Below are positions 6,301 through 14,799 of a DNA stretch of 38,186 bases, one piece after another. The translations under genes were made by a program, and so were the position numbers. The stretch is taken from positions 1 through 38,186 of the forward strand of contig JAJZQN010000035.1 in NCBI GenBank assembly GCA_021847605.1, in the 5' to 3' direction. The stretch comes from Pseudomonadota bacterium (GTDB taxonomy: Bacteria > Pseudomonadota > Alphaproteobacteria > Sphingomonadales > Sphingomonadaceae). Below the pieces are notes generated by a model, which was not told the origin of the DNA, ran no database searches, and saw nothing but the letters and a program-made list of their open reading frames with translations. Within the stretch, counting starts at the first letter, position 1, and every line of letters begins with the position of its first letter.

Positions 6301-7599
6301 TCAGGCAGCGAGCGGAAGGTCGACATCGACCACCTCCGCAGGATCGAGCGCGAGCAGGCTCTGAAGCGTGACAGGCGTGCGAGTTGCCCGTCGGGTTTTC
6401 GGGCCTCGGACAGGTCTGGCAGGGTCGTCGAAGCGACAGCCGATCCGCGCGGCATGTTTACCGATGACGGCGGGATCGCGGCCCAGCGCCTGGGCGACAT
6501 CGACCATCGAGACGCCATATGTCCAGGCATTGCGGATCGCCCTGTCCTCGTCGGCGCTGAACGCGCGCATGAAACCGTGGGTAAGGCCCATCCGGTTGGC
6601 ATGGTAGAGAACGGCGCGCACCCCGCGGCCAATCTGGTCGGCGATCTGCCGTGTCGGAATCTTGCCATAGTCCGCCCGCAACCGGGCTTCTTCTTCGGCC
6701 GTCCAGACGGGCCCCTGCCGAAAGCCGTCGCGATGGATATGGGTGCCGCGCAAGCCCAGCGCCTCGACCCGCCATCGGATCGAGTGCGGCGTGCGCCCAA
6801 GACGTTCGCGCAGCGGCGTCAGGCTCGCGCCGGTCGTATAGGCATGGCGTAGAAGATCGTCTTCCTCAGCAATCCATGGACGTCCCCAGCCCCGACCATA
6901 GCCCAGTTTGCGCAGGCGTTGCCCGAGGCTGCGACCATTGCGGGTCGGAAAGCCTTCGGCCGTCAGAACCTGCGCAATGGCGACATAACGTGCGCCGGTC
7001 GACGCAAGTTCGAGCGCACGGTTCATTTCCGCGTCGCTCCAGTCATCGGGCTGGCAGGCGTGGCGCAGGCCCAATGTCGATGCGCGGGCAATGATGCCAG
7101 TGAACGGGCGGCCGATCAGGCTCGCGATCTGGGCGACGGGAACGCCTTTCTCGTAGCCGGCGCGAAGTTGCGCATCTTCCCATCCGCTATAGGGTGGCGA
7201 TCCGGGCTCAGACAGATCCAACAGCCGTGCGCGGGCATAGAGCGCACTTACACCACGGCCGAGCCGGGCGGCCAGCGTTGCCGTGGGTTCGTGCGCATAG
7301 CAGCGTGCCATCTCCTCGTCGTCCCATTCGGTCCAGGACCGCCGCGAGTTACGGCGCATGCCAAGATCATGGATACGCGTGGCGACGCCCGCCCGAGGTC
7401 TGCCAAGCATGGCCGCTATCTCATCGATCGTGCGATCGTCGGCGAAAGCGGCGCGCAGACGCTTCGTCTCATCGGGGAGCCATGCGTCCGCGCGGAAGGC
7501 CAGTTCTGCAAGCGGCACGGTCGGAACAGCTTCCGATTCGGGGACGAAGGGGGTCAGTTCGACGATATCGGCGTCGAGATCGAAGCTTTTATGGGTCAT
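6301..7599 (-). CDS. Protein of seven tandem GcrA/SANT-like helix-turn-helix repeats, 432 aa
   Basis: Seven repeats of about 42-49 residues fill most of the protein: 40-82, 89-130, 137-180, 187-235, 241-285, 298-341 and 346-390. Each has an aromatic residue plus acidic cluster at its start (SWTEWDDEEM, VWTAEEEARL, AFSADEDRAI), a middle of the form IA..LGR, and an end of the form R...LGLR. This is the layout of Myb/SANT-type three-helix domains and of GcrA, the alpha-proteobacterial cell-cycle regulator that binds DNA near methylated GANTC sites. The repeat reading is seen in the sequence; DNA binding is inferred from the fold. AAGGAAG precedes the ATG. The HerA-like ATPase gene ends 12 nt upstream. 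Confidence 0.85.
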   Translation of the reverse strand: MTHKSFDLDADIVELTPFVPESEAVPTVPLAELAFRADAWLPDETKRLRAAFADDRTIDEIAAMLGRPRAGVATRIHDLGMRRNSRRSWTEWDDEEMARCYAHEPTATLAARLGRGVSALYARARLLDLSEPGSPPYSGWEDAQLRAGYEKGVPVAQIASLIGRPFTGIIARASTLGLRHACQPDDWSDAEMNRALELASTGARYVAIAQVLTAEGFPTRNGRSLGQRLRKLGYGRGWGRPWIAEEDDLLRHAYTTGASLTPLRERLGRTPHSIRWRVEALGLRGTHIHRDGFRQGPVWTAEEEARLRADYGKIPTRQIADQIGRGVRAVLYHANRMGLTHGFMRAFSADEDRAIRNAWTYGVSMVDVAQALGRDPAVIGKHAARIGCRFDDPARPVRGPKTRRATRTPVTLQSLLALDPAEVVDVDLPLAA

Positions 7600-7611
7600 G
7601 ATGCGCTTCCT

Positions 7612-8814
7612 TCAGACCAGACCGACGACGGGCGTATCGACGACGCGCAGGCGCAACCGGGCCGACAGACGCGCAATACGCGTATCCCCGCGCGGCATCG
7701 TATCGGACGCGCCGATGGCAGCGAGCAGATCCAGTCCCGCGTCGACATCATTGGCGGCAAGTGCAAGATGGCGCGCAAGATCGTCGGACGTAGTGGCATT
7801 AGGTGCAATGTTTCCTAGGGCACCGACAATGCGTGCGGCGGCGGGGGCGGCAGGGTCGAGCAGGAAGGCGTCGAGCGCGCGCTGTCCCCGCATGGCAGCA
7901 TGGGTGGTCCTGACCGGCGCAACCTCGCGCAAGTTATCAAGGTCGAGCAAAGTGCGGCTCTCGTCCGGGCCAAGGTCGGCAGCGGCCACAAGGTCAGGCG
8001 TGCGGCCGATATGGGGCGTAATCGTCGGATCGATCTTCGCGAGCACGGGCGTGGCGGCCAGTGCGGGACCGAAAGCGAAGAACTCGCCGGGTGGAAGCAG
8101 GCGCAATAGCGCTGCCTGATCGCTGCCGAACCCGAGCAGGTCCGCGGCGCGCGCCACATCGCGGTCGAAGACGTTGAGGCCGATCAGATGATTATGCAGT
8201 TCCGAGACCACCGAACTGGCGAGTTTGGCGAGGCGCTGCGTAGCGATGATTGTGCCGATGCCGCGTTTGCGCCCCCTGGCGCACATGTCGGTCAGCGTGG
8301 CAACGCCCAGGCGGCGGGTTTCCGCATCACGGGCGGACGCTGCCATATGCGGTGCCAGCAGATGCGCTTCGTCGATGCATACCAGCACCGCGTGCGCCCA
8401 ATGTTCGCGTTGGGCTGACAGAAGCCCCGCGAAAAAGGCGGCCGCCTTCTCGATGCGGTGATCGGGTTCGAGATCGGTGAGATCGAGGTGCAACGCGATC
8501 CGGTGCTGGCGCGTGCGCAGCGCAAGTGCGGTGAGACCGTCATTGGCATAGTCGCGCGCGACCACGGTGGTGGCGCCGATATGCGCGGCGAGATTGGCGA
8601 ACTCTCCCTCCGGGTCCACGATGATGGTCGTGAGATAGTCGAAGGCTTCCTCGATGATCCGGCGCAGCGTCTGGCTCTTTCCCGCGCCCGATGATCCCTG
8701 GATCAGGCAGCGACCCGACATCAGCTTGCCGAGATCCAGTTCGAGGGGACCGGTCGAGCAATGGCCGAGGGGGACGCGGGCGTCGCGGGTGAAATTGCTG
8801 ATGGGAATGTTCAT
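7612..8814 (-). CDS. HerA/VirB4-like ATPase (DUF87 type), 400 aa
   Basis: Walker A is GSSGAGKS (residues 40-47). It is followed by IIVDPEGEF (64-72), the typical HerA-family stretch, Walker B VLVCIDEAHLL (142-152), and ARGRKRGIGTIIATQR (178-193), which carries the sensor glutamine. HerA-like ATPases form hexameric DNA translocases; relatives act in DNA end processing, conjugation and several defence systems. No NurA-type nuclease is visible next to it. The start at 8814 has AAGGAG upstream; the frame continues to 8949 but without a better site. It lies between an unknown protein and the seven-repeat HTH protein, which suggests a joint DNA-related function. Confidence 0.92.
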   Translation of the reverse strand: MNIPISNFTRDARVPLGHCSTGPLELDLGKLMSGRCLIQGSSGAGKSQTLRRIIEEAFDYLTTIIVDPEGEFANLAAHIGATTVVARDYANDGLTALALRTRQHRIALHLDLTDLEPDHRIEKAAAFFAGLLSAQREHWAHAVLVCIDEAHLLAPHMAASARDAETRRLGVATLTDMCARGRKRGIGTIIATQRLAKLASSVVSELHNHLIGLNVFDRDVARAADLLGFGSDQAALLRLLPPGEFFAFGPALAATPVLAKIDPTITPHIGRTPDLVAAADLGPDESRTLLDLDNLREVAPVRTTHAAMRGQRALDAFLLDPAAPAAARIVGALGNIAPNATTSDDLARHLALAANDVDAGLDLLAAIGASDTMPRGDTRIARLSARLRLRVVDTPVVGLV

Positions 8815-8875
8815 CGGACATACTCCTTGACCGGCCGTCAGAAGGCGGTCGTTCGCATTGAATGTGGAGGTGAAT

Positions 8876-9718
8876 TCAGGCGGCGATCGCTGCCGGAAGA
8901 GTGATGGGTCCAGCATTGCGCCAGTCATGACCGGCCGCTTCCAGGGCATCGGTCACGACAGCGAACTGGCGATCGCCGTCATCGTGAAGGATTCCCAGCG
9001 CGCAGGGGTTGGCCATCAGGTGCTTGAACAGGCCGGCGCGATAGGCGTCGAAATCCTGCCCTGCCCCGAACGGTTCTTCGCAGGTAATCCAGAGCGACGC
9101 CTCAATCTCCCGGATCAGGGCGGCTGCGCGGTCGAGCTTGGGATCGTGGAACAGCGAGCGGCGGCGCAGCAGAAGCTCCGGTGCCCAGCGAGGCCCTTCG
9201 GGCTGGTCGATTTGCCGTGCGGCAGCCTGCCAGCCGGTTTGCGACAGCGCCTCGGGCGGCAGGAAGGCGAAAATATCGTTGAACCAGCGCATTTGGTGCA
9301 TGCAATGGATTCGCGCACCGAAAGCATCGCGTCTGTCCAGCGCATCGGGATGCTCGGCCTCGAGCGCCGCTTCGAGTTCGGCGGGTATCAGCGCTATGAA
9401 GCAGGCACTTAGCTGCGGATCGGGAACGGCGCGGGACGCATAAAGTTCGGCCAGCGAGACTGGTGAAGTGGTGGGAGTCGGCGCTTCGACAAGGGCGGAC
9501 GCGACCGCGTGCCAGAGCGCATCGGGATAATCGGCCAGGGCGACGACATGTTTGAGCATGCCGCTGTCGTCCGCGTCGATCAGGTTGAGCCGCGCGCCAC
9601 CGCGGATCGACGCGATGGATGCGGGATCGAAAAGAGCGACCTGCAAGGCCGAGCGCTCGAGGCTGCTGAGGGCGACATGGGTAACAGGATGGTCGATGGC
9701 GGCCGATGGCATGGTCAT
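8876..9718 (-). CDS. Protein of unknown function, 280 aa
   Basis: Its ATG overlaps the stop of the upstream gene (ATGA), with GGAGA upstream. The sequence is mostly helical and acidic, with tryptophan- and histidine-bearing segments (ARIHCMHQMRWFNDIFAFLP, SLWITCEEPFGAGQDFDAYR). No motif or family is recognised. The position, coupled to a DUF5983/zinc-ribbon protein and followed by the HerA-like ATPase, is the only clue to its role. Confidence 0.8.
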   Translation of the reverse strand: MTMPSAAIDHPVTHVALSSLERSALQVALFDPASIASIRGGARLNLIDADDSGMLKHVVALADYPDALWHAVASALVEAPTPTTSPVSLAELYASRAVPDPQLSACFIALIPAELEAALEAEHPDALDRRDAFGARIHCMHQMRWFNDIFAFLPPEALSQTGWQAAARQIDQPEGPRWAPELLLRRRSLFHDPKLDRAAALIREIEASLWITCEEPFGAGQDFDAYRAGLFKHLMANPCALGILHDDGDRQFAVVTDALEAAGHDWRNAGPITLPAAIAA

Positions 9719-10284
9719 GCTGCAATCTCCGTGGTTTCAAGGATCTCCACGACCAGTGTCGTGTCGTTCTCGCAGGCTTCGCAAAAGGCTGCGTCGAACA
9801 CCGAGCCGAGGACCCAATCCTGGGTGTGATCGTCCCAGCAGGCCCAGGCGTCGCGCATCACATCCGCGCTGCCGCAAGAGGCGCAGCGCACAGTGGTCCC
9901 GGCCACAGGCCTTGCGGTGGCCACCGGTTCGGCGAGGTCGCCGGATTGCGTTGCCGCTATTTCCGTAACCGCGGGAAAGACCGGAAAGCGATCGCAGGGC
10001 GGTTCGTCGCGGTCGAAGCTGATCCAGTTGGCGCCGGTCGTGCGGGCGTGGGTCAGCAGAACCCAGATCTCAGGGGAAAGGTCGTCGGGACGCTCCGGCC
10101 AGTCATCGAGCAGGCCAAGATGGATCCAGAAGCCATATTGGTGCGGCTCGATCGACAATAGCGGATGATCGACGATGAGGCGGCCGCCGCTTCGGGGCGC
10201 GTTTCGGATCAGGCCGTCAATGGTGTCGCGGTCGGCAGGGGGAAGATGCGCTGTCGAGCAGGCGCACACGGGGAAGCGGCGCAT
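9715..10284 (-). CDS. DUF5983-type domain with C-terminal zinc ribbon, 189 aa
   Basis: Residues 7-105 match the DUF5983 layout as I remember it: CSTAHLPP near the start, then PHQYGFWIHL, and finally ANWISFDRDEPPCDRFPVF. The C-terminal part has four cysteines as two CxxC pairs (C134, C137, C168, C171), forming a probable zinc ribbon. AAGGAG precedes the ATG, and the stop overlaps the next start. A second DUF5983 domain is found at the C-terminus of the protein at 12767-13849. The function of the domain is unknown. Confidence 0.85.
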   Translation of the reverse strand: MRRFPVCACSTAHLPPADRDTIDGLIRNAPRSGGRLIVDHPLLSIEPHQYGFWIHLGLLDDWPERPDDLSPEIWVLLTHARTTGANWISFDRDEPPCDRFPVFPAVTEIAATQSGDLAEPVATARPVAGTTVRCASCGSADVMRDAWACWDDHTQDWVLGSVFDAAFCEACENDTTLVVEILETTEIAA

Positions 10285-10318
10285 GGCCAGTCTCCTTCAT
10301 GGGGGGCGGATAGGAGTA

Positions 10319-10341
10319 GCGGGAGCGCCAGGCACTCCCGC
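10319..10341. repeat. Intercistronic hairpin
   Basis: GCGGGAG (10319-10325) pairs with CTCCCGC (10335-10341), with an inner GCC/GGC pair. It lies just past the stop of the GHKL gene. No T-tract follows on the minus strand, so it may stabilise or process the transcript rather than end it. Confidence 0.5.
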
Positions 10342-10348
10342 CGGCGGT

Positions 10349-12016
10349 TCAGTTCGAGATGAAATCCACGGTGAAAGCGTCGCGATCGGCGTGAATGACG
10401 ATCTTGCGATCCTGCGGGATCAGCCAGGTCAGATGATCCCGTGCGTTCATCGTGATGGCCTGAAGGATGGCGGCATCCTCGCCGAGAAGAATCCGGGTCG
10501 CTTCCTGGCGGGCATCGCGCTCGAAGGCGCGTGACTGGGTTTCCCAGCTATCATTGTCGCCATCGTCGATCGAACAGAATAGCGTCGCGTAGATCAGATG
10601 CCCCAGTCGGTCCGGTTTGATGTCGCTGTCGCGTGCCACGAGGATGGTTGCCTGTTCGATGTCCCAACCGTTGTTGGGGCAAACAAGAGCCGGGACTTCG
10701 ATGGAATGCATGGCTTGTGGTGCGTTTTCGCATTCGGACTGAGCGACAGTCAGTTCGAGGGTGATGCTGTCGACAAGACCTGAAGGCAGATCGACGGGGA
10801 GATGGTGGTCGTCGCCATGGAGATATTCAGCCCCATCATGGTGGATTTGAAAGGAAAGCTGATCGATGATCGGGAGCTGGTCGTACCAGCTATAGCCTTC
10901 GAGCAGGCGTTCCTCTTCGACGAGCTGGAACGCCTGAAGCGGCGCCTGGCGCCGGGCTACCGCGAGTGGCTGCGCGATGTCGGACTCCAGCGTGGGGACA
11001 AGCAGCATCGGGCCCTCGGAAGCGAACCCGGTGCTGACGCGCGCATGATGGTCGTCGGGCGTCTGTGGACGCCAGAGAAACAGGGCGCAGCGCGCTTCAG
11101 GCAGGGTGACACCCAGTTCGTGAGCCCGTCTCCAGGCAGAGAAGGGGAGGCGATGATCGGGCTGCGTGGCGATGAATTTATATATTGCTTGTTCCGCGGA
11201 TTCGCGAAGAACCTTCAGCGCGGTGCTTTCGATAACGTCCTTGCGGGCCGGAAGTACCAGATGGATTTCAGGCGCATCGACAATATCGATCCGAACGGCC
11301 CAGTGGTCGAAGCTGTCCTTGACTTCGCGAATGGTGGGCAAGGGGCATTTGACACGCAAACCGTGAAAGTTGATGCGGCGGCCATCTTGCCAGTCAGGGT
11401 CGAGATTATAGACGCCGATACGGCAGCCGCAGGCGTCTTCGACCAGTAGCGCGTCCTTGAGGAAATCTTCCCGCGGCTGCAACACCCCGTTCATCGTCAT
11501 TGGCAAGGGAAAGTGGAGTGCGATATCCGCGACAATCCTGTGTAAACCGAAATGCCAGTCATCGGGCATTGCGATCGAGATCAGCGTGCCCCAGCCGATC
11601 GTGCCCTGTTCAAGGGCACGCGGTGCGCCGCTGTCCCATGCCTGGGCCGGTATGCGCACTTTCCATGCCGTGCCGGCCGATGGCGAAAAGGACTGGATCT
11701 CGACGGAGCGGCCCGCAAGGCTGAACATGCCCATGCCGGCGGGGTCTTCGGACCGCGCGATGTCATGGTCCCAACCTCAATGTCCCAGCAGCAGCAGGGC
11801 AGCCGGATCGTCGATACCGCAGCCATCGTCGCGAATATGAAGGGAGAAGCGGCGGTCCTGCTGGGTGAGATCGATCGCGATGCGCGTGGCACCGGCCCGC
11901 CGTGCATTCTGGCACAGCTCCTGGAGACAGTAGCGGCTATTCCCCGAGAAAAGGCGAGATGCGCGGCGGATCGCGTCCTGGCTGACGGCCGTCTGGATGG
12001 TGGCGGGAAGAGGCAT
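10349..12016 (-). pseudogene. GHKL (HSP90/histidine-kinase-type) ATPase gene interrupted by an in-frame TGA
   Basis: The first 79 codons carry the Bergerat-fold N-box (YCLQELCQNARRAGATRI) and G1 box (RDDGCGI, about residues 62-68), and end at a TGA at 11777-11779 right after LLLLGH. The same frame continues without shift as GWDHDIARSEDPAGMGMFSL, the G2-box region that follows directly in related plasmid ATPases. There the codon at the TGA position is, from memory, serine (LGRSDWDE). A single C-to-G change in TCA would give TGA. Downstream the frame is open for 474 codons; a 461-aa reading from the ATG at 11734 would lack the ATP site. The start at 12016 has GGAG. The TGA may be a true nonsense mutation, a sequencing error or a recoded site. 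The family is related to GyrB/Hsp90/MutL ATPases; the role here is unknown. Confidence 0.85.
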
Positions 12017-12150
12017 GATCATCTCCGGTCTCGACGACGGACCGTCTGTCCGCCTCCCTTGCGCCGCCCCCTCCCCCTTCATCCCGGTTTGCGGATGCCA
12101 GTTGGGCAAGACGGTTGCCGCCGGGATGACCGTCCTGCAAAGGGAGGGTG

Positions 12151-12315
12151 ATGAGCCAATCAAACGATGTGAAACTGCGCGACCTTGTGCGGCGATTGCC
12201 CGACTGGATGCGAAAGGATCTGGCTTCGAGCGATGCGACAAGGCGGGAGCGCGCGGAAGATGCCCTCCATGTGATGCTGCTGTCGTTGTTGGAGGGTAGC
12301 GCCGATGGCCCATGA
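12151..12315 (+). CDS. Small protein on the plus strand, 54 aa
   Basis: A strong AGGGAGGG lies just before the ATG. The frame gives a compact, charged, helical protein (LRDLVRRLPDWMRKDLASSD, then RRERAEDALHVMLLSLLEG). It resembles short sphingomonad proteins of the DUF6771 kind, though that name is from memory. It lies head-to-head with the GHKL ATPase gene and tail-to-tail with the gene ending at 12330. Its strand is opposite to all its neighbours. Confidence 0.65.
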   Translation: MSQSNDVKLRDLVRRLPDWMRKDLASSDATRRERAEDALHVMLLSLLEGSADGP

Positions 12316-12329
12316 TGGGGTGGGACGCG

Positions 12330-12743
12330 CTAGCGGGCAGCATGATCGTCGGCGAGGAAAGTCGACCAATCCCCATATAGGTTGCCGCCATATTCGATGA
12401 GATCGTCGATCACGTTGAACTGCCAGTCGCAAAGCGGCCCATGACCGTTACTGACATCGCTGGCTTGCCACTGCGCCATGACCTCCGGGAAAAAGCGTTC
12501 CATGACGTCCTGGGCTGCGGTGAATTTCAGATGGCACATATAGGTCACATGGATCGAGGCGAGCGGTCCGATCACGGGGCCATCGCTGCCCCAGTCCTCC
12601 ATCTGCTCGTCGGGCGTGGCCCGGCCGTGGTAGAGCCGAAGATAAAGCTTGCCCGGTTGCAGCGGTAGGGCAGGGATTGTCGGCGGTGTCTGCGCACTGG
12701 CCGAGCGGCTGGGAGCCACGGCGCGCTCAAGCGTTCCAATCAT
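12330..12743 (-). CDS. Protein of unknown function, 137 aa
   Basis: After a proline/serine-rich N-terminus, it has a folded-looking core (LQPGKLYLRLYHGRATPDEQ, DWGSDGPVIGPLASIHVTYM) and ends with DWQFNVIDDLIEYGGNLYGD. I know similar proteins from sphingomonad plasmids but no named family. The start at 12743 was preferred to 12770 because AAAGGA lies before it. It follows the DUF5983 protein by 23 nt and probably shares its transcript. Confidence 0.8.
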   Translation of the reverse strand: MIGTLERAVAPSRSASAQTPPTIPALPLQPGKLYLRLYHGRATPDEQMEDWGSDGPVIGPLASIHVTYMCHLKFTAAQDVMERFFPEVMAQWQASDVSNGHGPLCDWQFNVIDDLIEYGGNLYGDWSTFLADDHAAR

Positions 12744-12766
12744 CAGATTTCCTTTCGAGTGCGGGA

Positions 12767-13849
12767 TCACCAGTCGTGGACCGGCAAATCATCCGAGCGG
12801 TCGCCGTCGCAATCGAGCAGCAGGAACTGGAAGCCCCGGCTCCTGCCGAAGCCCATCAAGCGCAGCAGGTCTGCCGGCAGTTGTGCCTGGCGCGCTTCTT
12901 CGAGCGACCGCGTGGGCACGAACCAGCCGTAGACGGAGGCAGCGATGTCGATCGGCCGCTCGGTTGGCGGCCAGGATGCCCAGCCATCGAGAAGGCCGGC
13001 AGTCTGGACCGTGAGATGCGCCGTCGAGAGGACGCAATAGCGTCCCATTTCCACCGCTTCCGAAGTGCTGGGTGCCTTGAGAAGTGGCGGTACGACCTGG
13101 AGCTGGTCCTTTGCGCATCCGTCCGACGGATGCCCGTCGAAATAGACGGCGATCACGGTCTCATCATCGAGCGTGGCGGGATCGCGTTCGTCGCCGGCTT
13201 CTTTCCACCACTCCCGGCACCAGGCGGCAATTTCCGCGTCCAGCGTGGCCTCATCGATGGCGGCATGGATATTGGTGCCATAGCGGTGCTCGATAGCGGC
13301 GGCATGAAGATGGACCGGCCAGGGCAAGGGCGATTGTTCGAAAAGATCCTCGGCACCGCGGATTTCCGCGATCAACTGGGTCCGTGCATGGTTTGCAAGG
13401 TCATCGGGATATTCGAGGGCGGAGCGTGCCCGCGCCAAAAGGGCGAGGTGATCCTGGCAGCTGACCGTATCCGTCGGTCCCGACGATACCGCTTCCCCAA
13501 TGCCGGTTGACGAAGCCTGTTCGGCATCCTGTCCCGTCGTATCGGAGTGCAGGACCGGGTGGTGCGGATGGGTCCAGTCGACATTCTCGACCATCCATTG
13601 GCCTATATAGGCCCAGTCGTAGCCAAAGGGGCAATCGTCATCGACGTCCCGCCATGCGCGTTCGATCTTAGGGGTCCAACTGAGCACAATGGGACGCAGG
13701 GCGTCAGCCCCAAGCCTGTCGAATGCCCTGTGGATGGCGAGGGCGCGTTGGAGCGCATCGGGATCGGTGGGAGGCCGGTCGCGAAAGTTCAGGACCGTTT
13801 CCCAAAGGCAGGCGGCGATTTCGAGACGGAATGGGGCATAGCTGGTCAT
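12767..13849 (-). CDS. Protein with C-terminal DUF5983-type domain, 360 aa
   Basis: Residues about 270-360 repeat the DUF5983 layout (YCVLSTAHLT, YGWFVPTR, FLLLDCDGDRSDDLPVHDW). The N-terminal 100 residues are helical and tryptophan-rich, and the middle (about 130-230) is acidic. No catalytic motif is seen. AGGA precedes the ATG. The zinc-ribbon version of DUF5983 is encoded at 9715-10284. The gene belongs to the unit headed by the gene at 14326. Confidence 0.85.
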   Translation of the reverse strand: MTSYAPFRLEIAACLWETVLNFRDRPPTDPDALQRALAIHRAFDRLGADALRPIVLSWTPKIERAWRDVDDDCPFGYDWAYIGQWMVENVDWTHPHHPVLHSDTTGQDAEQASSTGIGEAVSSGPTDTVSCQDHLALLARARSALEYPDDLANHARTQLIAEIRGAEDLFEQSPLPWPVHLHAAAIEHRYGTNIHAAIDEATLDAEIAAWCREWWKEAGDERDPATLDDETVIAVYFDGHPSDGCAKDQLQVVPPLLKAPSTSEAVEMGRYCVLSTAHLTVQTAGLLDGWASWPPTERPIDIAASVYGWFVPTRSLEEARQAQLPADLLRLMGFGRSRGFQFLLLDCDGDRSDDLPVHDW

Positions 13850-13864
13850 GGGCTGGATCCTGCT

Positions 13865-14326
13865 TCAGGCTGCGCGGCGTTGATTGTCGATGCAAAGCCC
13901 AAGATCGGCCGCCATCAGCGTTTCGATCCGCGGTGCGAGGCTATCGAAGGCTGCGTTGAGATCGATGCCGGATATGCGATGGCTGGCCTCCCCGGGATCA
14001 TGATCGAGCTGAAGCATCGGCGGAACGAGACGCGCAGTCATTTCAGGGAAAATGGCGTGCAGGATGATGGCTTCGACACGGCGGGACACGAGATTGAGGC
14101 GCGCCGCCAGGCCGCAATGCATGGCGAGATAGCGCTCGAACCAGCGGTTGGGCGCCAGCACGTCGGCGAGCCGGGTACAGGGCTGTCGTCCGGCCGGTGT
14201 TACGGCATGAAGGATGACGACACGATGACGACGGAGGGGCGAGATCTGGTCCAGGGGGACAAGGACGCGATAGCTGTAAAGCGGAGCCTGCCCGCCGATG
14301 CGGGCCCTGCAGGTGATCATATCCAT
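13865..14326 (-). CDS. Protein of unknown function, 153 aa
   Basis: AAGGAA precedes the ATG, and a purine-rich tract lies about 44 nt upstream, marking it as first gene of a short unit. The sequence starts beta-like (ITCRARIGGQAPLYSYRVLV), then becomes helical (RWFERYLAMHCGLAARLNLV). No family is recognised. Confidence 0.78.
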   Translation of the reverse strand: MDMITCRARIGGQAPLYSYRVLVPLDQISPLRRHRVVILHAVTPAGRQPCTRLADVLAPNRWFERYLAMHCGLAARLNLVSRRVEAIILHAIFPEMTARLVPPMLQLDHDPGEASHRISGIDLNAAFDSLAPRIETLMAADLGLCIDNQRRAA

Positions 14327-14462
14327 CGAGGGTTTCCTTCACATGGGCGCGCAATGCTGCTCGCGGTTTCCCACACACACCCTCCCCCTCCGCTCCGCTT
14401 CCCGGTCCGGAGAGCGGTCTGGAAACTCTGCAGAAACGGGCCGGATTGGGCTGAAGCGGATG

Positions 14463-14774
14463 TCAGCTCTCGGCCTCGCCGCCATGGCAAGCTGCGTTGT
14501 CGTAGATGGGCCTGTCGCCCGGTCGCCATGGGATGGGATGCCAGATGCGGCCGTTATAGCTGATGCGGCCGACGATGACGCCGTCGCGCATGAGTTCGGC
14601 TTCCGGGAAAGCGCTGGCGCCAAGGCCGGTCCTATCGCGGCGTTCGCAATAGCCGCGCGACGCTTGCTCAAGCGTTTGCACCAGGATGTCGGGATATCCG
14701 GCTTGCCTGACGATCAGGGACACCGGCTTTTGCTGGCGTGGTTCGGTATATGGGATTTTCGCGGTCGGGCGCAT
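14463..14774 (-). CDS. Protein of unknown function, 103 aa
   Basis: The start at 14774 is supported by GAGGAA. The protein has a helical centre (YPDILVQTLEQASRGYCERR) and a short beta-like end (GRISYNGRIWHPIPWRPGDR). The frame is open further upstream but there overlaps the DUF4262 gene. No family is recognised. Confidence 0.78.
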   Translation of the reverse strand: MRPTAKIPYTEPRQQKPVSLIVRQAGYPDILVQTLEQASRGYCERRDRTGLGASAFPEAELMRDGVIVGRISYNGRIWHPIPWRPGDRPIYDNAACHGGEAES

Positions 14775-14799
14775 GGCTGCGTTCCTCAATGATAGCAGA

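Noticed and set aside
10349..11734. Treating the 461-aa reading as a complete independent gene
   Set aside because: It starts in the middle of the G2 box of a GHKL ATPase, in the same frame as the N-terminal part; its ATG is an internal methionine without a convincing ribosome-binding site.
11777..11779. Selenocysteine at the in-frame TGA
   Set aside because: No selenocysteine-insertion hairpin pattern was identified just after the TGA, and serine rather than cysteine is expected at this position from related proteins.
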